A stretch of DNA of 41,982 nucleotides from a virus, in the IMG/VR virus record IMGVR_UViG_3300010430_000148, positions 1 through 41,982 of that record. One strand, given 5' to 3'. Of the stretch, positions 35,956 through 41,982 are shown in pieces. Numbering within the stretch: position 1 is the first letter of the stretch; each line of letters opens with the position of its first letter. The position numbers and the translations under genes are program-made. The notes beneath the pieces were generated by a model. That model searched no databases, was not told the origin of the DNA, and was given only the letters and a program-made list of their open reading frames with translations.

Positions 35956-36705
35956 GTGCAGAAGCTCAAGGTCCTTGATTTGTTTAGCGGTATCGGCGGG
36001 TTCTCAAAGGGCCTTGAAGACAGCGGCTATTTCGAGACGGTCGCCTTCTGCGAGAAGGATAACTTTCGCCAGAGCGTTCTCCGGCACCACTGGCCTGACA
36101 CCCCAATCTATCACGATATTCGAGAGGTGAGCGGTGAAGAAATTGGACACGCAGACACAATGTGCGGCGGGTTCCCCTGCCAAGATGTCTCGGTTGCGGG
36201 ATTTCGCGGAGGGATTAGACCATCTACTCGCAGCGGACTTTGGGCAGAGTTCTGCCGAATCCTTCGCAACGTGGGACCAGGAACGGTTGTATTGGAAAAC
36301 GTCACAGGGCTCCTTTCTCTCGGGCTTGGACGAGTTCTCGGAGACCTGGCCTCGTGCGGGTATGATGCGGAGTGGTTCTGTTTTCCTGCGGCGTCAGTCG
36401 GTGCGCCACACTCCCGCGACCGCGTTTGGATTGTTGCCTACGCCCGCGAGAAGGGATGGGAAGGACCTGTCGTCAACTGGCAAACCTTTCCCAGCCCAAG
36501 TCTCCAGGAAGTCACCAAGTTTGGCAACGCTCGCGCAATCTGCGGGCATGAGTGGGCAAAACATTTCCCGTCTGTATCAATGGGCAATGGGGTACCCGGT
36601 CGACTGGTGCGAGATACCATCAGCGCATGTGGCGACAGCGTTATCCCAGTCATTCCTAGACTCATCGGACACGCAATCGCAAGAGCAGAAGGGCTGACGG
36701 CATGA
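35956..36705 (+). CDS. C5-cytosine DNA methyltransferase
   Basis: This 249-residue enzyme transfers a methyl group from S-adenosylmethionine to cytosine C5. Motif I is DLFSGIGG (8-15), motif IV is GGFPCQ (71-76) with catalytic C75, motif VI is ENV (114-116), and motif VIII is HSRDR (152-156). The end has GDSVIPVIPRLIGHAI in place of the usual motif IX-X GN.V.P. The target-recognition region is short, as in compact phage enzymes. No restriction partner is visible, so protection from host restriction is the likely role. The GTG start is in frame with the SSB stop. From 36134 on, another gene is read in a second frame. Confidence 0.9.
   Translation: MQKLKVLDLFSGIGGFSKGLEDSGYFETVAFCEKDNFRQSVLRHHWPDTPIYHDIREVSGEEIGHADTMCGGFPCQDVSVAGFRGGIRPSTRSGLWAEFCRILRNVGPGTVVLENVTGLLSLGLGRVLGDLASCGYDAEWFCFPAASVGAPHSRDRVWIVAYAREKGWEGPVVNWQTFPSPSLQEVTKFGNARAICGHEWAKHFPSVSMGNGVPGRLVRDTISACGDSVIPVIPRLIGHAIARAEGLTA
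36134..36697 (+). CDS. Nested gene in the methyltransferase, methyltransferase-associated family
   Basis: This 187-residue frame lies wholly inside the methyltransferase gene, shifted by one base. It reads like a phage protein family that I recall beside or fused to C5 methyltransferases: WKTSQGSF (54-61), FSETWPRAGMMRSGSVF (68-84), LLPTPARRDGK (100-110) and, near the end, WAMGYPVDW (150-158, cf. WLMGFP..W). Matching four motifs in order is hard to explain as a chance reading of the other frame. The GTG 36134 has AGAGG eight bases upstream. The function of the family is unknown to me; it may adjust target choice or activity of the enzyme. Confidence 0.75.
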   Translation: MKKLDTQTQCAAGSPAKMSRLRDFAEGLDHLLAADFGQSSAESFATWDQERLYWKTSQGSFLSGLDEFSETWPRAGMMRSGSVFLRRQSVRHTPATAFGLLPTPARRDGKDLSSTGKPFPAQVSRKSPSLATLAQSAGMSGQNISRLYQWAMGYPVDWCEIPSAHVATALSQSFLDSSDTQSQEQKG

Positions 36706-36809
36706 AGGATGAATTTACCAACGAGTCTGCCGCGTTTGTCTGCGGGTGCTTCTGTGGTGTTCTCGGCACATTCTCGGTTCTCATTATTGTTTCATGGGTG
36801 ATTGCATGA
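36702..36809 (+). CDS. 35-residue membrane microprotein
   Basis: ATG 36702 overlaps the methyltransferase stop as ATGA, and TGA 36807 overlaps the next start the same way. After a polar start (MKDEFTNES) the rest is one Cys/Gly/Val-rich membrane helix (AAFVCGCFCGVLGTFSVLII). Function unknown. Confidence 0.55.
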   Translation: MKDEFTNESAAFVCGCFCGVLGTFSVLIIVSWVIA

Positions 36810-37249
36810 CCAAGCGTAAGAGCCCCACCCCAAACATGTACCGTGAAATCTGCATGAGGCAGATGGCCAAGGGCTATGTGGTTCATGTCGGGAACGGCTC
36901 TTATCGACTTGGATGTCCTATCTGTGAGAAGGCTATTGACCCGCTATCGAAAATGGTGCGGGAACATTGGCAGGCATTGGAGCGTGGCGGGGAAGATGAC
37001 CCGTCAAATATGTTCTTCGTCCATGCCCATTGCGCGAAGGCCAAGACATTTGGAACGGGTGCCACCACACGCGGCTCCGATATTGGTGAAATAGCAAAGA
37101 CCAAGCGCCTAGAGAAAGCCCGTGAGGCAATGGAGCGTGGCGATAAGCCCAAGCCCAAGGCGAAGATTCAATCACGCGGGTTCGGCAATACGAAATTCAA
37201 ACGCCGTATGGACGGCACAGTTGTGGAGAGAGAAGATGCAAAAAACTGA
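36806..37249 (+). CDS. HNH-like zinc protein
   Basis: This 147-residue protein resembles the phage HNH-type proteins used for packaging or cleavage. It has CPICEKAI, then KMVREHWQALERGGEDDPSNM, VHAHCAKAKTFGTGATTRGSDIGEIAK and a closing QSRGFGNTKFKRRMDG, where homologs have a KI.SRPFPK-like end. The C..C and H..C positions could bind zinc; the His-Asn-His active residues are only partly evident (EHW, N, H.HC). It may be a nuclease or a structural relative. Confidence 0.65.
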   Translation: MTKRKSPTPNMYREICMRQMAKGYVVHVGNGSYRLGCPICEKAIDPLSKMVREHWQALERGGEDDPSNMFFVHAHCAKAKTFGTGATTRGSDIGEIAKTKRLEKAREAMERGDKPKPKAKIQSRGFGNTKFKRRMDGTVVEREDAKN

Positions 37250-37382
37250 CCTACAAATCCTCATTGAAGACTCGCCCCGTATTGCCTTGGGCACTGCCCT
37301 TATTGGCTTGGTCGGGGGCTTTACCTTGGCCTTTGGTGCTTGGGTGTTCTTCCTGTTTCTTGGGCTGGTGTTCGGGCTATGA
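37236..37382 (+). CDS. 48-residue membrane protein
   Basis: I start at ATG 37236, with GGAG nine bases upstream. The N-terminal third is polar (MQKTDLQILIEDSPR) and the rest is one or two short membrane helices (ALIGLVGGFTLAFGAWVFFLFLGLVFG). Coupled to the next gene by ATGA; function unknown. Confidence 0.6.
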   Translation: MQKTDLQILIEDSPRIALGTALIGLVGGFTLAFGAWVFFLFLGLVFGL

Positions 37383-37714
37383 GCAACGCCCTTGTCTCAG
37401 ACGCGAAGGTGCAGGACGCACTGGAATACCTGGCGAGGTCAGCGGGGCCATTCGCACAAGCTCAGGCCAAGGCTCGGTCCGGGGAGCGCCGCGCTAAGGC
37501 CATCAGGGCGCGCGTAGAGGCCCACTCAAAGGCAAAGACCGCTGCGGAGCGTTCCGCGATTGCCGAATGTTCAGAGCCCTACATGACCGCCCTCGATGAT
37601 TGGGAGGCGGCAGTCCATGAGGCGACTGAGATTGGCGCACATAGAGAGCGAGCCCGCTACATGATCGAGGTATGGCGGTCAATGAATGCAAATGCTCGGC
37701 AAGGGAAACTGTAA
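37379..37714 (+). CDS. Helical, Ala/Arg-rich hypothetical protein
   Basis: This 111-residue protein is nearly all helix (KVQDALEYLARSAGPFAQAQAKARSGE, AKAIRARVEAHSKAKTAAER, WEAAVHEATEIGAHRERARYMIEVW). Proteins of this form often stand near recombination genes in alphaproteobacterial phages. Function unknown. The stop overlaps the peptidase-like gene as TAATG. Confidence 0.55.
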   Translation: MSNALVSDAKVQDALEYLARSAGPFAQAQAKARSGERRAKAIRARVEAHSKAKTAAERSAIAECSEPYMTALDDWEAAVHEATEIGAHRERARYMIEVWRSMNANARQGKL

Positions 37715-38337
37715 TGACTAACGCCCCCACCATATACGGCCACCCCTCTGCACTCGGGAACCTTCCTGATGATATGGAATATGTAAAAGAAGCCGTGTTG
37801 GCTTGGAGGGGTTGGCCCTTTGACTTTCTGAGCCCGCCATGGGTCTTTAACCCGTTTCACATGTGGACGGTAGACCTTCTCCACCATGGTGTGCGCCGGG
37901 TTCTATCCTACGAAGCCGACACCGAGCAGGAACACCGCTGGCAACACCCTGAGAGCCTTCTGTGTGGGCCTTCGATCAAATACCTCCACGGGGATTGCGA
38001 AGACTTTGCCCTGTGCTTCGCTGGTCTTGCTCACCGCGCACTGGGCATAGGCCCCGCTGATATATTCGTGACGGTGATGCACCTTCCGAATGAGGATGCG
38101 GTTTCTTTCCCGAAGGGCTATGACCCCGCACACACCCATCGGGTGAAGGCGATTGTGACCCCCATGATCCACGCCGTATGCGTTATCCGCACCGAAGGAG
38201 GCAACAAGGTTCTGGATCAACGGGCAATCGAGGTCACGGATGATACGCCTGACGCGGACATTGCTCCGATATTTTCAATCAACTTGAACGGCGAAGTGTT
38301 TTGGCACAGCCCGCCAGCACGAAAGGAAACGGCATGA
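37714..38337 (+). CDS. Transglutaminase-like cysteine peptidase (BTLCP type)
   Basis: This 207-residue protein carries the Cys-His-Asp set of bacterial transglutaminase-like cysteine peptidases: GDCEDFALCFAGL (catalytic C95), MIHAVCVIR (H153) and KVLDQR (D168), preceded by a typical W.HPE lead-in (RWQHPESL). In bacteria of this family, substrates include adhesins such as LapA/LapG systems. No signal peptide is visible, so the phage enzyme would act in the cytoplasm or after lysis. Target unknown. The gene stands amid early small proteins rather than structural genes. Confidence 0.75.
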   Translation: MTNAPTIYGHPSALGNLPDDMEYVKEAVLAWRGWPFDFLSPPWVFNPFHMWTVDLLHHGVRRVLSYEADTEQEHRWQHPESLLCGPSIKYLHGDCEDFALCFAGLAHRALGIGPADIFVTVMHLPNEDAVSFPKGYDPAHTHRVKAIVTPMIHAVCVIRTEGGNKVLDQRAIEVTDDTPDADIAPIFSINLNGEVFWHSPPARKETA

Positions 38338-38711
38338 CCACTGATGACATAGACATTTCAGAAGAACGGGTTGGGCGCATGGCCGCAGCCGTTTATTTGG
38401 CGACCGAAAAGACAGCGGCGGACGATATATCAGCCACCCTCCGCGCTCTACGCTCTACACTGACAGAGGCGGAGGAAGACGGGGATGCGTACGCGGAACT
38501 TGCAGGTAAGAGGCAAGACGAGCGCGACAAGTGGAAGAAGCTGGCTGATGAGTTGGCGGGGGCGTTGGGGTGGTATCGTGATGCTGCCGATGGGTGCCGA
38601 AAATTTGGTGACGCTGGCGATGCCGCAAGAGCGGACTTGGACAAGGATGGTGGAAGCCAAGCCCGCGCCGCCCTCAACGCATACGAAGCACAGATGAAAG
38701 GTGGTGAGTGA
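38334..38711 (+). CDS. Coiled-coil protein, paralog of the 38946 gene
   Basis: This 125-residue protein has a charged helical body and a C-terminal segment KWKKLADELAGAL...ARAALNAYEAQMK that reappears in the gene at 38946-39305. The N-termini also share DI.ISEE. The pair flank a different gene, so they look like a duplication with diverged middles. No family recognised. Confidence 0.55.
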   Translation: MTTDDIDISEERVGRMAAAVYLATEKTAADDISATLRALRSTLTEAEEDGDAYAELAGKRQDERDKWKKLADELAGALGWYRDAADGCRKFGDAGDAARADLDKDGGSQARAALNAYEAQMKGGE

Positions 38712-38712
38712 T

Positions 38713-38943
38713 ATGGCGAAAGTCACAAAAGAAGAGTGGCTGGCCAAGGGGGCCAATCGTAACTGGTCGCATCCTAAGCCCGCTCCATGGTGGATCAGGC
38801 GCATACCCATCTTCAATGCCTTCCGTTGGCGGTGGATAGGCTGGCAAATGCACAAGCATTATGAGTTCTGGCGCTCACTCGGCGCGGCTTCTACCGGGTA
38901 CGATGAATGGGCGCTCTATGGAATTTATCGGGGATGGATTTGA
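38713..38943 (+). CDS. Trp-rich basic hypothetical protein
   Basis: This 76-residue protein is rich in Trp and Arg (ANRNWSHPKPAPWWIRRIP, FRWRWIGWQMHKHYEFWRSLG). It could be a peripheral membrane or nucleic-acid-binding protein; no family known. ATG 38713 was chosen over two upstream GTG codons at 38701 and 38704. It separates two paralogous coiled-coil genes. Confidence 0.5.
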   Translation: MAKVTKEEWLAKGANRNWSHPKPAPWWIRRIPIFNAFRWRWIGWQMHKHYEFWRSLGAASTGYDEWALYGIYRGWI

Positions 38944-38945
38944 TC

Positions 38946-39305
38946 ATGGCTGACATCAACATTTCAGAAGAAGCGGGGATAGGGCCAATCATTGCACGTC
39001 AACTCAATGGCGTTGCAGATGCGATTGATTGCCTAAAGCTAGAAGTCGAACGCGAACGCCATATCCTGACAGTGAATTTAACAAACGCGGAGCGCCGCGC
39101 AGAAGCCGCAGAAGCCGAAGCCGCGAAGTGGAAGAAGCTGGCGGGAGAGTTGGCGCGAGCAGCGGCACCACTTGCCCTCCAAGACCCTGACTACGATGGA
39201 ATGTGGAATGGCCCGTGCACGCTTTGCCACCACGATTATAGGCGGGCGGCAGACGCCCTCAACGCATACGAAGCACAAGTGAAGAAAGGAAAGGAAACCA
39301 AATGA
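38946..39305 (+). CDS. Coiled-coil protein, paralog of the 38334 gene
   Basis: This 119-residue protein has a long helix (LKLEVERERHILTVNLTNAERRAEAAEAEAAKW), then the shared KWKKLAGELARA segment, a probable zinc pair in GPCTLCHHDY, and the shared end DALNAYEAQVK. The DNA for the KWKKL and NAYEAQ segments is close to that of the first paralog. Function unknown. Confidence 0.55.
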   Translation: MADINISEEAGIGPIIARQLNGVADAIDCLKLEVERERHILTVNLTNAERRAEAAEAEAAKWKKLAGELARAAAPLALQDPDYDGMWNGPCTLCHHDYRRAADALNAYEAQVKKGKETK

Positions 39306-39484
39306 CTACTGAAGAACTGAATCAAATCAAGGAAGCCCGTGAGGCATGTGCCAACCGCGCAGAGGATTTGTATGCCGAGGCAGAAGCCCTTGCTATCAAG
39401 GCCGAGATAGCCAAGCGGGAAGCCGACTCCCAACGCAATACCGTCATGGGATGGGATAGTGTTCTTACGCTCTTGGGCGAATAG
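39302..39484 (+). CDS. Small coiled-coil protein
   Basis: This 60-residue protein is essentially one charged helix (EELNQIKEAREACANRAEDLYAEAEALAIKAEIAKREAD by pattern) with a short hydrophobic end. It starts in an ATGA overlap and ends with TAG at 39482. The same frame stays open after that TAG, see the next entry. Confidence 0.5.
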   Translation: MTTEELNQIKEAREACANRAEDLYAEAEALAIKAEIAKREADSQRNTVMGWDSVLTLLGE

Positions 39485-39649
39485 GGCCTTGCCCCTCTCT
39501 ATATTGAAAATGGAGTCGTTCCAAGCACCAGAACTGACAATGAGAGTTTAACATCACGGACAGCCAATTCGCCGGAGCCATGGTGCGGGTCAATCCGCGT
39601 TGTGAAGATACACTTCTGCCCCAACTGTGGCGCGGCAAGCTCCCCCTAA
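39485..39649 (+). other. Open frame with zinc ribbon but no start codon
   Basis: Directly after the TAG of the preceding gene the same frame continues for 54 codons to TAA 39647. It contains no ATG and only one GTG, near the end. The last third looks like a real phage zinc knuckle (PWCGSIRVVKIHFCPNCGAA). It may be a gene that lost its start, a readthrough extension of the preceding gene, or chance. Confidence 0.35.
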
Positions 39650-39670
39650 CCACCCCCAAGGAGAAGACAG

Positions 39671-39733
39671 ATGAGCCAGACCAAAGCAGATAGATATGTT
39701 CCTGCCCCACCCCATGTACAGGAGGGGGAGTGA
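39671..39733 (+). CDS. 20-residue leader peptide before the ASCH gene
   Basis: ATG 39671 has AAGGAG about seven bases upstream, and the stop overlaps the ASCH start as TGATG. The peptide is Pro-rich (KADRYVPAPPHVQEGE). It is probably translated, and may serve to couple ribosomes to the next gene. Confidence 0.45.
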   Translation: MSQTKADRYVPAPPHVQEGE

Positions 39734-40212
39734 TGGGCGAATTACCGCACCTCGCGCTATCCGTTCGCCAGCCGTGGGCGTGGGCAATCATCTTTGCGGG
39801 CAAGGATATTGAGAACCGCAGCGCAGCGGCTGTGCGCCACGGCATGAGGCGCGGCCCGCTTGCCATTCACGCGTCAAAGGGAATGAGCCAATACGAGTAT
39901 GAGAGCACCGCACGCTTCATGGCCAGCATCGGCGTGACATGCCCTCCTGCAAACGAATTGATACGCGGAGGTATCATCGGCCAGTGCGAAGTCGTGGACA
40001 TTGTGACCGAACATGACAGCCCGTGGTTCTTTGGGCCGAGCGGACTTGTCTTGGCGAACGCCTCATCGTGTGAACCAATACCAGCTTCCGGTGCCTTGGG
40101 CTACTTCAAGTGGTCGCGTGGCGGAGAACTGGAAACACCGAAAAGATGGATGGTGGCGGAGCAGCCCGAGCCCACGCCAAAGGTGGAAGAACCGCTCCCG
40201 TTATTTGACTAA
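39733..40212 (+). CDS. ASCH-domain protein
   Basis: This 159-residue protein has the ASCH fold: LALSVRQPWAWAIIFAGKDIENRS at the N-terminus, then GPLAIHASKGMSQYE, GGIIGQCEVVDIV and a C-terminal PIPASGALGYFKW. ASCH proteins are related to PUA domains and bind RNA or act on modified nucleosides in known cases. In phages they are frequent in early blocks. The start is fixed by TGATG and GGAGGGGG upstream. It is the last gene of the rightward block and is followed by a terminator. The tail (EPTPKVEEPLPLF) is Pro/Glu-rich. Confidence 0.8.
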   Translation: MGELPHLALSVRQPWAWAIIFAGKDIENRSAAAVRHGMRRGPLAIHASKGMSQYEYESTARFMASIGVTCPPANELIRGGIIGQCEVVDIVTEHDSPWFFGPSGLVLANASSCEPIPASGALGYFKWSRGGELETPKRWMVAEQPEPTPKVEEPLPLFD

Positions 40213-40227
40213 CCCCCAATAGAAAAT

Positions 40228-40254
40228 GGCCCCCCGCCATTACAGCGAGGGGCC
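40228..40254. terminator. Bidirectional terminator between convergent blocks
   Basis: GGCCCC-c-CGC, a 7-base loop and GCG-a-GGGGCC give a 9-bp stem with one mismatch. On the minus strand the stem is followed by ATTTTC, and on the plus strand by TTACGTTT. It stands between the ASCH stop and the end of the leftward block, so it can serve both. The remaining bases to 40356 show nothing else clear. Confidence 0.65.
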
Positions 40255-40356
40255 TTACGTTTGCGGGAGGGCGTGTTGCCCCTCTTTTGTCACGGAATTG
40301 TTGGGTCACCGCGCACGACCACTGAGATCAAGATTTTACCATATACATGATAGCGG

Positions 40357-40587
40357 TCAATTGGTTTCGGGGCCTTCTTCTTTCCTCAAGTCTTCAACTA
40401 TCGTGCTTGTCCAGCGACATAGCTCGTTATCGTCTATGCCAACTTTGCATTTCAAGAGGTCCATATCACGGTTCAGGTCATACCATGCGACAAGCCCGGC
40501 ACCGAAGACACCAAGGCCAGCAACAAACATGCTGACGATATAGACCGGGAGCATTTCATGGATATGGTCTGCGAGCCTCTGTATCAT
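40357..40587 (-). CDS. Small membrane protein with one helix
   Basis: This 76-residue protein starts at ATG 40587 in an ATGA overlap; the longer frame upstream lies within the next gene and is unlikely. A helix (HEMLPVYIVSMFVAGLGVFGAGLVAWYDL) crosses the membrane once, and a charged C-terminal tail with two Cys (LLKCKVG, ELCRW) follows. It is the last gene of the leftward block. If the block continues from the lysis genes across the window ends, it could be lysis-related, but that is guesswork. Confidence 0.55.
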   Translation of the reverse strand: MIQRLADHIHEMLPVYIVSMFVAGLGVFGAGLVAWYDLNRDMDLLKCKVGIDDNELCRWTSTIVEDLRKEEGPETN

Positions 40588-40826
40588 TTGTCCAAATCCT
40601 TGGGGCCAGCAAAGCCACCTTCCAGATAGCGGGTCAGGTCGTCTATGGCCTGTAGCCCGGCCTTGTTCGTCGGGAACCCCATTGTGGTAATGAATAGAAG
40701 AACCGCCCATGCGCGTCTTCGCTCGGCGGCGCATTTTCTGACGGGCACGGATTCGAGGTAGGCGCGAGTGACCCATGACGTAGGTTCCGTCTCGCCTTCT
40801 TCAGCGCATTCAAATTCATCGCTCAT
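40584..40826 (-). CDS. Hypothetical protein
   Basis: This 80-residue protein is acidic at the start (MSDEFECAEEGETE), with a short hydrophobic helix (AWAVLLFITTMGF) and then a polar helix (AGLQAIDDLTRYLEGG). It is bounded by ATGA overlaps with two membrane-protein genes. No family recognised. Confidence 0.5.
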   Translation of the reverse strand: MSDEFECAEEGETEPTSWVTRAYLESVPVRKCAAERRRAWAVLLFITTMGFPTNKAGLQAIDDLTRYLEGGFAGPKDLDK

Positions 40827-40924
40827 AGAACACCTAGAAGTTTGAGGATGCCGAAGCAGAGGAAGGCCGCCACAGCCCCACCGAAAAACAGGAAGGCAAC
40901 CAAGCCGTCAAAATCAGGAACCAT
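40823..40924 (-). CDS. 33-residue membrane microprotein
   Basis: ATG 40924 has AGGAGAG about six bases upstream, and TGA 40823 overlaps the next start. The product is one membrane helix (FDGLVAFLFFGGAVAAFLCF) with a short Lys-containing end. It overlaps the end of the phosphoesterase gene by 11 bases. Confidence 0.6.
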   Translation of the reverse strand: MVPDFDGLVAFLFFGGAVAAFLCFGILKLLGVL

Positions 40925-41982
40925 CTCTCACTCTCCTAATATCTGCCGTGTGGCGTTCCACTTCACCGTACTCGCGGTCATAGACAATGCACTTCATCGT
41001 CCTGCCTGAGCGGTAGCCCTGCGCGGCGTGCCATGCGTCTTTCGCGGCTAAGGTCCGGTGACATTCCATGACCACGCCCATGTCCTCTTGAACCCTGTCA
41101 TGGTGAACGTGACCCGTGTGCCAATAGCGGTAAACGGACTGACCCCAATCGTCGGGGCGATCCACAGCCATGATCTTGGCCAAATCCTTCCATTTGGCTT
41201 TGTCACCGTGTGTCGCCCCGATTAGAACCTTTCCAAAGCGCATGTACCAAACCGCGCTCGGGGAAAGCTCTACCGTCACTCGCGGCTCATCCCGGTAGTA
41301 AGCGTCCAGCAGGAGGCTCAGGAACACCGCTGAGTGGTCATCGTGATTGCCTATAACATTCCTGATCACCACGTCCCTGTGCTTCTTGAGGGCGCTCTGA
41401 ACGAGGGTATAGAAGGCCCTCGCCCCTACCTGAAGAACCTTCTGCCAGCGGGTATCCACATCAAGGACATTGCCGCTTCACATGGTGCGGTTTTCCATAT
41501 TGTCCGCGTGGAAAAAATCCCCGAGATTGAGAATCAATGCCGTCTCTGATTTGGGGGCGGATTGAACGAGTCGCGCCATAGCGGCGGTCAGATCCCGCTC
41601 GGCAATATCGAGGTCAAAATCCTCCCCCGCTTCGTCTGCCCATGCGTACATCCCTATGTGGGGATCACCCATAGGATAGACGGTAAGAAGGTCTGCCTCT
41701 GTTGATTTGGGTTCCTTGGTGGGCTTGACCTTGCCCTGCACAATCTCGGCAAGTTCTTCGGCAAAGGCCCGGAACTGTTCTTCCCGTTGTTCCTTATCGG
41801 CCTCGGTCTTGACCCACTGGGCTTTGATTTCACCGTCACCACCAACAAGGGTGGATGTTCCCTTGACTGAGAACCCTAGAGGGGGTGGTTCCTGGATGAC
41901 CCCGGACGGGACCATCTTGCCTTTTTCTCGCGCTGTCTTCAGGCGGTGCCGCATGGCGCGGGGTGACAAGCCAAGAACGGAC
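40914..41982 (-). pseudogene. Calcineurin-like phosphoesterase interrupted by in-frame TGA, partial at right edge
   Basis: Two open stretches in the same frame, 41478-41982 and 40914-41477, together make one metallophosphoesterase. The first has an N-terminal helix-turn-helix end (LGLSPRAMRHRLKTA), a linker, then GDPHIG and LGDFFHADN; the second has GNHDD, THGD and GHVHHD. All five metal-site motifs are needed for activity, and they are split by TGA at 41480-41478. Around the stop the protein reads NRTM-stop-SGNVLDVDTRW, where relatives have an unbroken segment, so a point nonsense change (for example CGA to TGA), readthrough or sequence error is likely. A GTG at 41459 could restart, without a ribosome-binding site. 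The true start lies beyond the window. Confidence 0.75.

Noticed and set aside
41478-41480. Genome-wide recoding of TGA, or selenocysteine, to explain the broken phosphoesterase
   Set aside because: TGA is used as a normal stop in many ATGA overlaps here, and no selenocysteine element or Cys-type active site is expected at this position.
1-41982. Integrase, tRNA genes, CRISPR array, insertion sequences
   Set aside because: I looked for integrase motifs, transposases, cloverleaf-like sequences and regularly spaced repeats and saw none that I could support; a structure-based tRNA scan was not possible by eye.

Overview
The window looks like most or all of the genome of a short-tailed (podovirus-like) double-stranded DNA phage. 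Virion genes include small and large terminase, a portal, a putative scaffold, an N4gp56-type major capsid protein, a tail adaptor, a beta-rich nozzle protein, T7-like ejection proteins and fibres. I see no tape measure, sheath or tail-tube gene typical of long tails. Families common in alphaproteobacterial genomes and their phages (BTLCP-type transglutaminase-like peptidase, a DUF6456-like protein, a GcrA/SANT-like protein, DUF1376) suggest an alphaproteobacterial host; that is inference. I found no integrase, CRISPR array, tRNA gene, DNA polymerase, primase or helicase, so replication probably relies heavily on host enzymes.  Layout, in five transcription blocks. (1) Bases 1-24422, leftward: the late block. 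Read in transcription order from 24422: a small helical protein, small terminase, small virion proteins, a 1278-residue repetitive fibre, a sulfotransferase next to a glycosyltransferase, large terminase, portal, scaffold, capsid, adaptor, nozzle, then a run in the same order as T7 genes 13-14-15-16-17, and finally lysozyme, holin and a partial spanin-like gene. (2) 24648-26535, rightward: seven small, mostly unrecognised genes ending in a helix-turn-helix protein, several preceded by hairpins and an almost identical ribosome-binding box. (3) 31631-26543, leftward: a Cro/YdaS-like regulator, a DUF1937 protein, a PD-(D/E)XK nuclease, a free-standing DnaA domain IV, a SANT-like protein, an HNH nuclease, a DUF1376 replication protein carrying a candidate origin, and nucleotide and anti-restriction genes. 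(4) 31733-40212, rightward: about 28 tightly coupled genes including ERF recombinase, SSB, a C5-cytosine methyltransferase with a second gene nested in another frame, an HNH-like protein, a cysteine peptidase, several one- or two-helix membrane microproteins and an ASCH protein. (5) 41982-40357, leftward: a calcineurin-like phosphoesterase broken by an in-frame TGA, followed by small membrane proteins.  Two divergent intergenic regions (24483-24647 and 31632-31732) carry promoter-like sequences in both directions, and the two convergent junctions (26521-26543 and 40228-40254) carry hairpins. Genes are packed with ATGA, TAATG or TGATG stop-start overlaps, so translational coupling is general. 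Leftward genes run off both ends of the window, which fits a circular or circularly permuted genome opened within the late transcript, although the exact join cannot be proved from the sequence.  The most striking local feature is at 35956-36705. There a complete-looking C5 methyltransferase and a second protein resembling a known family of phage methyltransferase-associated proteins are read from the same 564 bases in different frames.
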